Source: DASQYE01 sp036389315 (GTDB lineage: Bacteria > Acidobacteriota > Blastocatellia > Pyrinomonadales > Pyrinomonadaceae). Taken from it: DNA of 64,000 nt. A model generated the notes under the pieces. The model was not told the origin of the DNA and did no database searches. It saw nothing but the letters and a program-made list of their open reading frames with translations. Below are positions 1 through 9,400 of this stretch, one piece after another. A program made the position numbers and the translations under genes. The stretch lies in assembly GCA_036389315.1 (NCBI GenBank), contig DASVQF010000043.1, positions 62,001 to 126,000 on the forward strand. Direction: 5' to 3'. How positions within the stretch are numbered: the stretch's first letter is position 1; each line of letters begins with the position of its first letter.

Positions 1-1
1 G

Positions 2-2437
2 GTCGAGCCGCTGTTGCAGCCCTTCCGCCGGTTTGTCGAAACCCTTGAGCTGCACGCGCCCGCTATTCCCTTCGTCTCGAATGTCACGGGCACTTGGATC
101 AAAGCTACAGAGGCCACAGACCCGGACTATTGGGCCCAGCATCTTCGTCAAACCGTTCAGTTCAGCGAAGGGCTCAGCCGTTTGCTTGATGAGCATGACC
201 CGGTTCTGCTGGAAGTGGGCCCAGGGCAAACGCTGAGCGCGCTGGCCAGGCTTCAGATGGAGCGCGCGGGCTCTGCGGCTGTCTTATCTTCGACACGCCA
301 CCCTTATGATCGTCAATCGGACGTGGCCTTCCTGCTGACGACTCTCGGCAAGCTGTGGTTGAACGGCGTGGGCGTAGATTGGAAGAGCTTCTACGCAAGG
401 GAGCAGCGCCGTCGCATCCCATTGCCGACTTACCCGTTCGAGCGGCAGCCGTTTTGGATAGCGCCCGGAAAGCAAAGCTCCGGGCTCGGCGGATTCCAGC
501 AATCGCTCAGCAAAAAGAATGACCTGGACGAGTGGTTCTACCTCCCGTCCTGGAAACGCACGCTCGCGCCGAGGCCCGTGCCGGTCGAGAAGGTGGGCCC
601 ACGCCCCGGCTGGCTGGTGCTGGCCGATGACAGTCGCCTCAGCGCCCGCTTCGTCGAGCGATTGGAAGGCGCAGGATACAGCGTCACGCGCGTCCGGGCC
701 GGAGAGCAGTTCGAGCGCCTGAGCGACAGCCTCTACACGATCAACCCTCAATCGGCCGAAGACTATAAGCGTCTGCTCGAAGAGCTATCTGAGGCGGAGG
801 CCACGCCGAAGCATGTGGCGCACCTGTGGAGCCTCACGCCGGAGAGTCAACCGGCATCGGGCGAAGAGTTCTTCGCAAAGGTGCAGGAGGTGGGATTCTA
901 CAGCCTGCTGTACCTGGCCCAGGCCGTCGGCGAGCAGCAGGCGGGAGAGGCGCTTCGGATTTGGGTTCTGACCAATCACCTGCATGAAGTCGAGAGCGGA
1001 GACGTGATTGAGCCTGAGAAGGCCCCTCTGTTAGCGCCATGCAAAGTCATTCCGCAGGAGTTAGAGAACGTCACCTGCTCGCTCATAGATTTCGTGATCC
1101 CCGAGCCGGGCTCAGGCGGCGAGGAGCGGCTGCTCGATCAGCTTCTCACAGAGGTAGAGGCGACGCCCTCAGATTTCATGGTCGCCTATCGCCGCGCGCG
1201 ACGCTGGGTGCAGCAGTATGAGCGCGCGCCCCTTCCGTCCGAAGCCGCGCCGCTCAGGTCTTTGCGCGAGCGCGGCGTCTATCTGATTACGGGCGGCACG
1301 GGCGGCATAGGGTTGTTGTTGGCCCAATACCTTGCCGAAACGTTCCGGGCCAGGTTAATTCTCGTCGCCCGCTCGCGCCTGCCCGAGCGCGCCGAATGGC
1401 CTGGCTGGCTGGAAGCCCACGACGCCGGGGAAGCGACGAGCCGCACGATACGAAAGATTCAAGCCCTGGAAGAGTCAGGCGCGGAGGTTCTGTTGCTCGC
1501 GGCGGATGTCGCCGACGAAGAGCAGATGCAATCGGTCTTGGCCCAGACGGTCGAACGCTTCGGAGAGTTGCACGGCGTCATACACTGCGCCGGGCTGGCC
1601 GGGGCCAAAGCCATCAGGTTCATCCCGGAAGTTGATCGCGCAGACTGCGAGCGACACTTCCAGGGAAAGGTCTACGGCCTCCTCGTTCTGGAAAAAGTTT
1701 TGCAGGGGCGGGAATTGGATTTCTGCCTCCTCTTCTCCTCCAATGCTTCGGTGCTGGGCGGCTTGGGCTCTGTGGCCTACACGGCAGCCAACCTGTTTAT
1801 GGACGCGTGGGCCCAAAGCCGCAGCCAGAGGGGCGGGACGCCCTGGATCAGCGCCAACTGGGACGGCTGGTTAATGGGCGAAGGAGATCGGCTCGCCTCT
1901 GCTTTTGAAACCAGCCTCGACCAATTTGCGATGACGCCAATGGAAAGCGTCGAGGCGTTCGGCAGAGTTGTGTGCGGCGCGCCCGCCGGGCAATTGGTCG
2001 TCTCGACCGGCGACCTGGCCGAGCGGTTGAGCCTGTGGATTCGCCTGGACAAAGAGGCGCGCTCCATTGACGCCACGGACGAAGAAACGGCTGCTGCGCT
2101 GCATCCTCGGCCCTCGCTCGGAACGGCCTACGCGCCGCCGACAGACGAGGTGGAACAGGCCGTCATCACGATCTGGCAAGAGCTGCTCGGGATAGAGCAA
2201 TTGGGTATTCACGATAACTTCTTCGAGCTGGGCGGAAACTCTTTAATCGGCCTCAAAGTGATCGCCAGGTTGAAGCGGGAGCTGAAGGTAGAGATTCCGG
2301 TCGTCGCTCTCTTCGAGGGGCCGACCGTGAGCGCGCTGGCGAAAGTGATCGGCCGAAACGAAGAGGAAAAGCCTGTGTTTGAGGAGGCGCTCAGTCGTGG
2401 CGAACGACGCCGCGAGAGGAGGCAACAGCTAGCTTGA
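2..2437 (+). CDS. Partial type I PKS: AT (C-terminal part)-KR-ACP
   Basis: The reading frame is open to the left edge, so the true start (and a KS and most of the AT) lies outside the window; a TTG at 14 is not the start. The visible AT end carries the SNVTGTW and LLEVGPGQTLS blocks seen in the other AT domains here and finishes near residue 150 (FERQPFWIA). A ketoreductase follows: structural half from about residue 172 (DEWFYLPSW), NADPH fold GGTGGIG near 432, and the Ser-Tyr-Asn catalytic set in LLFSSNAS...AYTAANLFMDAW near 575-592. An acyl carrier protein has FFELGGNSL with the phosphopantetheine Ser near 745, then a charged tail (ERRRERRQQ) that may dock. It would add one extender unit and reduce it to a beta-hydroxyl. 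Confidence 0.93.
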   Translation, partial: VEPLLQPFRRFVETLELHAPAIPFVSNVTGTWIKATEATDPDYWAQHLRQTVQFSEGLSRLLDEHDPVLLEVGPGQTLSALARLQMERAGSAAVLSSTRHPYDRQSDVAFLLTTLGKLWLNGVGVDWKSFYAREQRRRIPLPTYPFERQPFWIAPGKQSSGLGGFQQSLSKKNDLDEWFYLPSWKRTLAPRPVPVEKVGPRPGWLVLADDSRLSARFVERLEGAGYSVTRVRAGEQFERLSDSLYTINPQSAEDYKRLLEELSEAEATPKHVAHLWSLTPESQPASGEEFFAKVQEVGFYSLLYLAQAVGEQQAGEALRIWVLTNHLHEVESGDVIEPEKAPLLAPCKVIPQELENVTCSLIDFVIPEPGSGGEERLLDQLLTEVEATPSDFMVAYRRARRWVQQYERAPLPSEAAPLRSLRERGVYLITGGTGGIGLLLAQYLAETFRARLILVARSRLPERAEWPGWLEAHDAGEATSRTIRKIQALEESGAEVLLLAADVADEEQMQSVLAQTVERFGELHGVIHCAGLAGAKAIRFIPEVDRADCERHFQGKVYGLLVLEKVLQGRELDFCLLFSSNASVLGGLGSVAYTAANLFMDAWAQSRSQRGGTPWISANWDGWLMGEGDRLASAFETSLDQFAMTPMESVEAFGRVVCGAPAGQLVVSTGDLAERLSLWIRLDKEARSIDATDEETAAALHPRPSLGTAYAPPTDEVEQAVITIWQELLGIEQLGIHDNFFELGGNSLIGLKVIARLKRELKVEIPVVALFEGPTVSALAKVIGRNEEEKPVFEEALSRGERRRERRQQLA

Positions 2438-2496
2438 ACTGATCGCACGGTCGAAAGGGCGGCGGCCCTTTGGCCACGGCGGGGAAGGGAATGACG

Positions 2497-2751
2497 ATGA
2501 AGAAAGAAGGAGCGCGGCGCATTTCAATCAATCTCGCACTATTTCTGATGGCTCTCGTCATGCTTGTTTCAACGGGGCCGTCAACCCGGACGAGAGCGGC
2601 GCTGAAGGGCGCGACACGGGCGAGCGATTCCGGCGATTGCATGTCACAGTGCCATATGAATATGTCGGATTGCCTCGGAAACGGCGGCGGCCATCAGTGC
2701 ATGGATGATTTCTACGAATGCAGCCGTGGTTGCGATCAAATGATGCAGTAA
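2497..2751 (+). CDS. Small exported six-cysteine protein, unknown function
   Basis: Not recognised. The frame is open from a TTG at 2470, but GGGGAAGGGA at 2481-2490 places initiation at ATG 2491 or, with better spacing, ATG 2497 (84 residues). Residues 1-34 look like a signal peptide: KKEGARR, a hydrophobic stretch (INLALFLMALVMLV), then a polar cleavage region. The mature part has six cysteines in a nearly symmetric arrangement, CX3C-X6-CX8C-X6-CX3C, plus several Met and His. It lies between two PKS genes on the same strand, 59 bases after one and 79 before the next, so it is probably co-transcribed. It could be a disulfide-stabilised periplasmic protein or a metal-binding peptide; a link to the polyketide is inferred from position only. 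Confidence 0.6.
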   Translation: MKKEGARRISINLALFLMALVMLVSTGPSTRTRAALKGATRASDSGDCMSQCHMNMSDCLGNGGGHQCMDDFYECSRGCDQMMQ

Positions 2752-2830
2752 AGAGTCGCCGCCACGAATTTCAACGAAAGCCGCATCAGGACTGATCGCG
2801 GAGGCCGCGCCTCGGCAGACAGGGCTTCGT

Positions 2831-5800
2831 ATGCTTGGAACAGACATCGCTATTACCGGCATGGCAGGTCGCTTTCCCGGGGCCCGCAATGTGGACGAGT
2901 TATGGCGCAACTTGCGCGAGGGCGTGGAGTCCATCACTTTCTTCACGGACGAAGAGCTACGGGCCGAGGGCCTGGACGCTACGCTCCTGCGCGACCCCAA
3001 CTACGTCAAGGCGGCCTCAATCATCGAGGGCCATGATCTATTTGACGCCGCGTTCTTCGGCTACACGGCCAGGGAAGCGCAATTGATAGACCCGCAGCAC
3101 CGCGTCCTGCTCGAATGCGCCTGGGAGGCCCTGGAGACAGCCGGGTATGACTCAAAGAGGCTGGAAGGGGCGGTCGGCGTCTTTGCCGGTGCGACGATCA
3201 ATACCTACCTGTTGCTCAATATCTTTTCGAATCCGGAGCTGGTCGATTCGCTCGAACCCGTGCAGATCAACGTCACTAACGGGGCCGATTTCCTGACGAC
3301 GCGCATCTCTTACAAGCTCGATCTGAAGGGCCCAAGCTACCTGGTGCAGAGCGCCTGTTCGACCTCGCTGGTGGCCGTGCATATAGCCTGCCAGAGCTTG
3401 CTCAACGAAGAGTGCGATATGGCCCTGGCCGGAGGCGTTTCAATCAACCAGAAGCTGCGGCGCGGGTATCGCTACACGGAAGGCGGCATCGCGTCGCCTG
3501 ACGGGCGCTGCTGCGCTTTCGATGCTAAGGCACAGGGCACGCTCTTCGGCAGCGGCGTCGGCATGGTGGTGCTCAAGAGATTAGAGGATGCGCTCGCGGA
3601 CGGCGACTCGATTCAGGCCGTCATCAAAGGCTCGGCCATTAACAATGACGGGGCCTTGAAAGTGGGATACACAGCGCCGAGCGTGGACGGACAGGCGCAG
3701 GTGATTACAGAGGCGCTGGCGAACGCTGGCGTGGCGGCCGAGACCATCTCCTATGTGGAGGCTCACGGGACGGGAACGCCGCTCGGCGACCCCATAGAAG
3801 TCCAGGCTCTCACGAAAGCCTTCCGGGCGACCACGCAGAAGAAAGGCTTCTGCGCCATCGGCTCCGTCAAGACCAACTTCGGCCACCTGGACGCTGCCTC
3901 CGGCGTGACGAGCCTGATTAAAACCGCCCTCGCCCTCAAGCATCAGTGTGTGCCGCCCAGCCTGCACTTCGAGCGGCCTAATCCGAACATTGATTTCGCG
4001 GGCAGCCCCTTCTACGTCAACGCCAAGCTCTCCGAGTGGAAGCGTAACGGGACGCCGCGCCGTGCAGGCGTCAGCTCTTTCGGTGTCGGCGGCACAAACG
4101 CTCACGTCGTCCTCGAAGAAGCGCCGCCGCCCGAGGCGTCGAGTGAGGCGAGACCCTGCCAGGTGCTCGTCCTGTCGGGTAAGACCGGCACAGCATTGGA
4201 GTCGGCCACGGGCAATCTGCTCGAATACCTGAAGCAGCACCCACACGCCCCTCTGGCCGATGTGGCCTACACCTTACAGGTCGGGCGTAGAGCATTTGAC
4301 CATCGCCGGATGCTCGTCTGCGAAACAGTGGCCGACGCCGTCCAGGCGCTTGAAACCTCCGACCAGGGACGCGTGCTGACTCTTTCGGAATCAGTCTCAG
4401 GTGACGACGCACCCGAATCCTCTCAAGATGAGGAAAGGCAGCAGCCGGTCGTCTTCATGTTCCCGGGCCAGGCAGCTCAGTATGTGAACATGGGGCTCGA
4501 ACTCTACAGGACGGAACAGACGTTTCGCGAGCTGGTTGACCAATGCTCGGAACTGCTGCGCCCCCACCTCGGTCTAGACCTTCGGACGGTGCTCTATCCC
4601 GAAGCTGGCAACTGCGCGCAAGCCCGCGAGCAGATGAGCCAGACCTGTATCGCTCAACCGGCTCTGTTCGTCGTCGAATACGCTCTGGCGCGTCTCTGGA
4701 TGGAGTGGGGCATCAGGCCCGAAGCGATGATCGGGCACAGCCTGGGCGAATACGTGGCGGCCTGCCTCTCAGGAGTCTTCTCGCTCGAAGACGCGCTGGC
4801 GCTGGTGGCGGCCCGTGGCCGGATGATGCAGCCGCTTGTCGGCGGGGCAATGCTTGCAGTACCGCTCTCCGAGACTGAGCTTCAGCCCTGGCTTAACGGG
4901 AGCGTCTCGCTGGCGGCCATCAACGGGCCCTCGCAAACCGTCTTGTCCGGGCCCGTAGAGGCGCTTGAAGAGTTGGCCGAGCAGTTGGCGGAGGAGGGCG
5001 TGGGCGCTCGCCGTCTGCCCACAAATTATGGTTTTCATTCTCAGATGATGGACTCGATCCTCGGCCAGTTCGCTGAAGAGGTGAAGCGGACGCCGCGTCA
5101 TCGACCGCAACTGCCCTACGTTTCCAATCTGACGGGCACCTGGATCACCGAAGCGGAAGCGACAGACCCCGCGTATTGGGCCCAGCACTTACGCCGGACA
5201 GTGCGCTTTGCCGACGGCCTCCGCGAAGTATTCAAAAAATCGGAAAGACAACAACTCCTGGAGGTCGGGCCCGGACACACCTTGTCCAGAATGGCCAGGC
5301 GACACCCGTCAGCAACATCTAAGCGAGCCGCGCTCGCATCTCTACCGGCTCCTGACGACTCGCTCGCCGAAGCAGCTTACATGCTGACCACGCTCGGTAG
5401 GCTCTGGCTCGCCGGGGTCTCTGTTGATTGGCGGGGATTTCACACGCACGAGCGCCGCCGTCGTCTCCCGCTACCGACCTATCCGTTCGAGCGACGGCGC
5501 TACTGGATTGAAGCGGGCAAGCCTGAGCGGCGCAGCACAGTGACGGGGAGGCCGGGCGAGATGTTGGAAGGCGAAGCTGTGGGCCCAACGCCTGCGCCCC
5601 TCGTCGCGCATCATGACCAGAGGCCCCAGACGCTCCGCACGCCCTACGTCGCTCCGAGCACAGAGCTTGAGCGGAGCGTGGCCCATATCTGGCAAGAGAT
5701 TCTCGGCATCGCGCCCATCGGTATCGACGATAACTTCTTCGACCTCGGCGGCGACAGTCTCATCGCCACGCAGGCCATGGCCCGGTTGAAACGTGAACTG

Positions 5801-6013
5801 GGGATGGAGATTCCCGTCGTGAGCCTTTACGAAGGAGTAACCATCAGATACCTGACCGAGCTTGTTCGCGCCGAGCAGAACGGTGAAGAGGGAACGCAAG
5901 CTTTAGCCTGTGCAGGCGACACGCGAGAGGAGCGCGTCTCAAGGCGCAAGCACTATCAGCAACAGCAACGCCTGAAAAAATATCGGTCAGGCGATGAAGC
6001 TCGCCTCCTCTAG
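2831..6013 (+). CDS. Type I PKS module KS-AT-ACP (no reducing domain)
   Basis: 1060 residues. The KS starts almost at the N-terminus (DIAITGMAGRFPGA) with no docking extension. It has Cys176 in SACSTSL, His in EAHGTGTPLGDP and His in VKTNFGHLDAA. The AT has the nucleophile in GHSLGEYVAA (about Ser637). The specificity loop reads NYGFHSQMM instead of the HAFHS of the two following modules; it is probably still malonyl-CoA, but altered. The ACP carries FFDLGGDSL (about Ser976). No KR, DH or ER is present, so the unit added should keep its beta-keto group unless another enzyme acts. The ribosome binding site is weak. A 110-base tract (4490-4599) is almost identical to the next PKS gene, and 71 bases (3543-3613) are identical to the PKS at 14223. 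Confidence 0.93.
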   Translation: MLGTDIAITGMAGRFPGARNVDELWRNLREGVESITFFTDEELRAEGLDATLLRDPNYVKAASIIEGHDLFDAAFFGYTAREAQLIDPQHRVLLECAWEALETAGYDSKRLEGAVGVFAGATINTYLLLNIFSNPELVDSLEPVQINVTNGADFLTTRISYKLDLKGPSYLVQSACSTSLVAVHIACQSLLNEECDMALAGGVSINQKLRRGYRYTEGGIASPDGRCCAFDAKAQGTLFGSGVGMVVLKRLEDALADGDSIQAVIKGSAINNDGALKVGYTAPSVDGQAQVITEALANAGVAAETISYVEAHGTGTPLGDPIEVQALTKAFRATTQKKGFCAIGSVKTNFGHLDAASGVTSLIKTALALKHQCVPPSLHFERPNPNIDFAGSPFYVNAKLSEWKRNGTPRRAGVSSFGVGGTNAHVVLEEAPPPEASSEARPCQVLVLSGKTGTALESATGNLLEYLKQHPHAPLADVAYTLQVGRRAFDHRRMLVCETVADAVQALETSDQGRVLTLSESVSGDDAPESSQDEERQQPVVFMFPGQAAQYVNMGLELYRTEQTFRELVDQCSELLRPHLGLDLRTVLYPEAGNCAQAREQMSQTCIAQPALFVVEYALARLWMEWGIRPEAMIGHSLGEYVAACLSGVFSLEDALALVAARGRMMQPLVGGAMLAVPLSETELQPWLNGSVSLAAINGPSQTVLSGPVEALEELAEQLAEEGVGARRLPTNYGFHSQMMDSILGQFAEEVKRTPRHRPQLPYVSNLTGTWITEAEATDPAYWAQHLRRTVRFADGLREVFKKSERQQLLEVGPGHTLSRMARRHPSATSKRAALASLPAPDDSLAEAAYMLTTLGRLWLAGVSVDWRGFHTHERRRRLPLPTYPFERRRYWIEAGKPERRSTVTGRPGEMLEGEAVGPTPAPLVAHHDQRPQTLRTPYVAPSTELERSVAHIWQEILGIAPIGIDDNFFDLGGDSLIATQAMARLKRELGMEIPVVSLYEGVTIRYLTELVRAEQNGEEGTQALACAGDTREERVSRRKHYQQQQRLKKYRSGDEARLL
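4490..4599 (+). repeat. Near-identical tract shared by two AT domains
   Basis: This tract matches 8097-8206 over 110 bases with a single mismatch (cgtttcgCgag against cgtttcgTgag), far above the similarity of the surrounding AT sequence. A second tract, 3543-3613, is identical over 71 bases to 14956-15026 in KS domains. Both suggest recent gene conversion between modules. Confidence 0.85.
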
Positions 6014-6452
6014 CAGTGAGCAGAAAGATTCACCGCAATGTGTGTTAGCGCACAGACGTACTGCCCTGTTGGTTGGTTAACTCATCATCGAGTTGGGCAT
6101 TCGAGGAGACGCAAGCATCTCGCTCACGCGCGGGCGGCGGCAGCAGAGATGCGCAGTCATCTTTCTTTCGTGAACATTGAAGATGACCCACTAGAGCACA
6201 CACACCAGGCTAAGGCCAGCGCACGCTCTCTCTCGGGCAGAAAGTTCATACAGAGCCGTCGGTGAAGAAATCAAGACAACTGATCGCATCATTGCTTTGG
6301 GTTGGATGAACGAGATTGCGGGCTTTCACATGACGGATTGCAGATCGAGGTGATTGATTTTCGCCTCGCGTCTCTCAACTCCCGAATCTGCATTTGACGA
6401 CTCAGCTATTCCTTTCAATCCGCATTCCGCACTCGAAGCGTGGGAGGACTCG
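6014..6452. other. Gap between PKS genes, nothing firm
   Basis: About 440 bases without a convincing gene. A 75-codon frame at 6038-6265 has no ribosome binding site or recognisable sequence. The PKS frame downstream can be read back to 6354, but that part is unlike a KS N-terminus. This is the longest gap in the PKS array, so an internal promoter is possible; I could not pick a convincing -35/-10 pair. Confidence 0.5.
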
Positions 6453-9400
6453 ATGGATGCCGCGACATCAATCAATCGTCTGAATGGTTCGGAGATCGCC
6501 ATTATCGGCATGGTCTGCCGCTTTCCCGGCGCACGCAGCGTCGAGGAGTTCTGGCGCAACTTGCGCGACGGCGTGGAGTCGATCTCTTTCTTGAGAGATG
6601 AGGAGCTGGAGCCCTCCGGCGTCGATCCGGCGCAGCAAACCAACCCCCACTACGTCAAAGCCGCTTCGGTGCTCGACGAGGTGGAATGGTTTGACGCGGC
6701 CTTCTTCGGCCTGACGCCGCGCGAAGCCGAGATCATGGATCCGCAGCAACGCCTCTTCCTGGAGTGCGCCTGGGAGGCGCTCGAACAGGCCGGGTATGAC
6801 CCGGAGACCTACCCGGGCGAGGTCGGCCTCTTCGCCGGAGCCAGAACCAACACCTACCTCTTCAACATCTACTCGCACCAGGAGATCGTCCGCTCGCTCG
6901 GCGCGTTTCAGATCGGGCTCGGAAATGATTTCGCATTCTTGAGCACGCGCGTCTCCTATAAATTGAACTTGCGCGGGCCGAGCTACTCCGTTCACACAGC
7001 CTGCTCCACCTCGTTGGTGGCCGTCCACTTGGCTTGCCAGAGTCTCTTGACCGGCGAATGCCAGATCGCTCTGGCCGGTGGAGTGGCCATCAGCGTTCCA
7101 CAAAAGACCGGGTACATGTACCAGCCGGGCGGCATCGTCTCTCCTGACGGCCACTGCCGCGCCTTCGACGCCAAGGCGCAGGGCACTATCTTCGGCAGCG
7201 GCGTCGGCATAGTCGTCCTGAAGCGCCTGGAGGATGCGATTGCAGACGGTGACACGATCCACGCAGTCATCAAAGGGTCGGCCGTCAATAACGATGGATC
7301 ACTGAAAGCCAGCTTCACGGCTCCGAGCGTCCAGAGCCAGACCGAAGTGATTGCCGAAGCCATAGCTCAGGCCGAGGTCGAGCCGGAAACGATCACTTAC
7401 GTCGAAGCTCATGGGACGGGAACATCCCTCGGCGACGCCATCGAGATTCGTGCTTTGACCAAGGCGTTTCGCGCCCACGCCGATAAGAAGGTTCCGTGCG
7501 CCATCGGCTCGGTCAAGACCAATTTCGGCCACCTTGATGCCGCCGCCGGGGCCGCCGGTCTGCTCAAGACGACTCTCTCTCTCAAACATGGAATGCTGCC
7601 GCCGACGCTCCATTTTGAAGCGCCGCATCCGAACATAGATTTCGCCAATAGTCCCTTTTATGTAAACGCCCGGCTCTCCGAGTGGAAGCGTAACGGCACT
7701 CCGCGCCGTGCCGGCGTCAGCTCTTTCGGCGTTGGCGGCACAAACGCTCACATCGTTCTGGAAGAAGCCCCGCCGAGAGAGGAGTCCGGGCCTTCAAGGC
7801 TACAGCAGTTGATAGTCCTCTCGGCGCAGAGCCCATCTGCCCTTGAGACCATGACGGCCAATCTGGCCGCCCATCTGAAGCAGCATCCCGAATTGAAGCT
7901 GGCCGATGTGGCCTACACGCTGGGCGTCGGTCGAAAGGCGTTCGGCTTTCGCCGCATCCTGGTGGAGCGAACCGTTGACGATGCGGCATCCACGCTTGAA
8001 ACCCTAGACTCGCAGCGCCTCTTCAGTCAATCTCCTCAAGTCAGCGATCCTCCCGTCGTCTTCATGTTCCCCGGTCAGGGCGCGCAATACGTCCAGATGG
8101 GGCTCGAACTCTACAGGACGGAACAGACGTTTCGTGAGCTGGTTGACCAATGCTCGGAACTGCTGCGCCCCCACCTCGGTCTAGACCTTCGGACGGTGCT
8201 CTATCCGAGCGGGGCCGACGAGGCGGCGGCCCAGGAGCAGCTCACACAGACCTGGCTGACGCAGCCTGCGCTCTTCGTCATAGAGTACGCGCTGGCTCGT
8301 CTGTGGATGGAGTGGGGCGTGCGCCCGCAGGCCATGATCGGCCACAGTATAGGCGAATACGTCGCCGCCTGTTTGGCCGGAGTTTTGACTCTCGAAGATG
8401 CTCTGGCGCTGGTGGCGATACGGGGCCGGCTAATGCAAGAGCTGCCGGAGGGAGCGATGCTGGCCGTCCCGCTCTCCGAGCAGGAGCTTCGCCCATTGAT
8501 GAACGGCAGGCTATACCTGGCGGCGATCAATGAGCCGAGGCTGTGCGTCGCTTCCGGCCCGTCCGAGGCTGTGGCCGAACTCGAACTTGAGTTGGCCCAA
8601 AGGGGTTTGGCCTCGCGCCGCTTACAGACATCTCACGCCTTTCATTCGCAGATGATGGAGCCGGTCGTCGCTCCCTTCATGGAACAGATAGAGCGTCTCT
8701 CTCTGGGCTCTGTGGAAATCCCTTACATCTCCAATGTCACCGGCACGTGGATGAACTCGGACGAGGCCGCAGACCCCGAATACTGGGGGAGACATCTTCG
8801 CCAGACAGTGCGTTTTGCCGACGGGCTCGAAGTCTTGTTGAAGGAGTCGGGCGGGATTCTGTTGGAGGTGGGCCCAGGACAGACCTTGAGCCGTTTGGTC
8901 AAGCGTCATCCCGGCTGCCCAGCAGATCAGGTCGTACTCTCGTCCATGCGCCCGCATGACGGCGAGCAGTCGGACGAGGACTGTTTGATAACCACGCTCG
9001 GCCAACTCTGGCTGAACGGCGTGGGCGTAGATTGGCCCGGCTTCTACCGCCACGAGCGCAGGCATCGCGTCACGCTGCCGACCTATCCGTTCGAGCGCCA
9101 ACGCTACTGGATTTTCCTTCAGTCTCAGCACGAGGCGCAGGCGGCAGCAGCGCCGGTCTCGTCAGGTAAGGAGCCGGACATTGCCGATTGGTTCTACCGC
9201 CCGTCCTGGAGGCCGACGCCTTTGCTCCGCTCGTCGAAGGCTGCGTCGAGGTCGCAGGAAAGAGAGTGCTGGCTGGTCTTCAGCGACGAGGGCGGGTTGG
9301 GAGCGGCCCTCGCCGTGCGGCTTCAGGAGGAAGGGCAAGAGGTCGTCACAGTCCTGGTCGGCGAACAGTTCAGCCAGGTCAGCGATACTGTCTTTACGAT

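Noticed and set aside
6038..6265. 75-codon frame in the PKS gap
   Set aside because: No ribosome binding site, no recognisable features.
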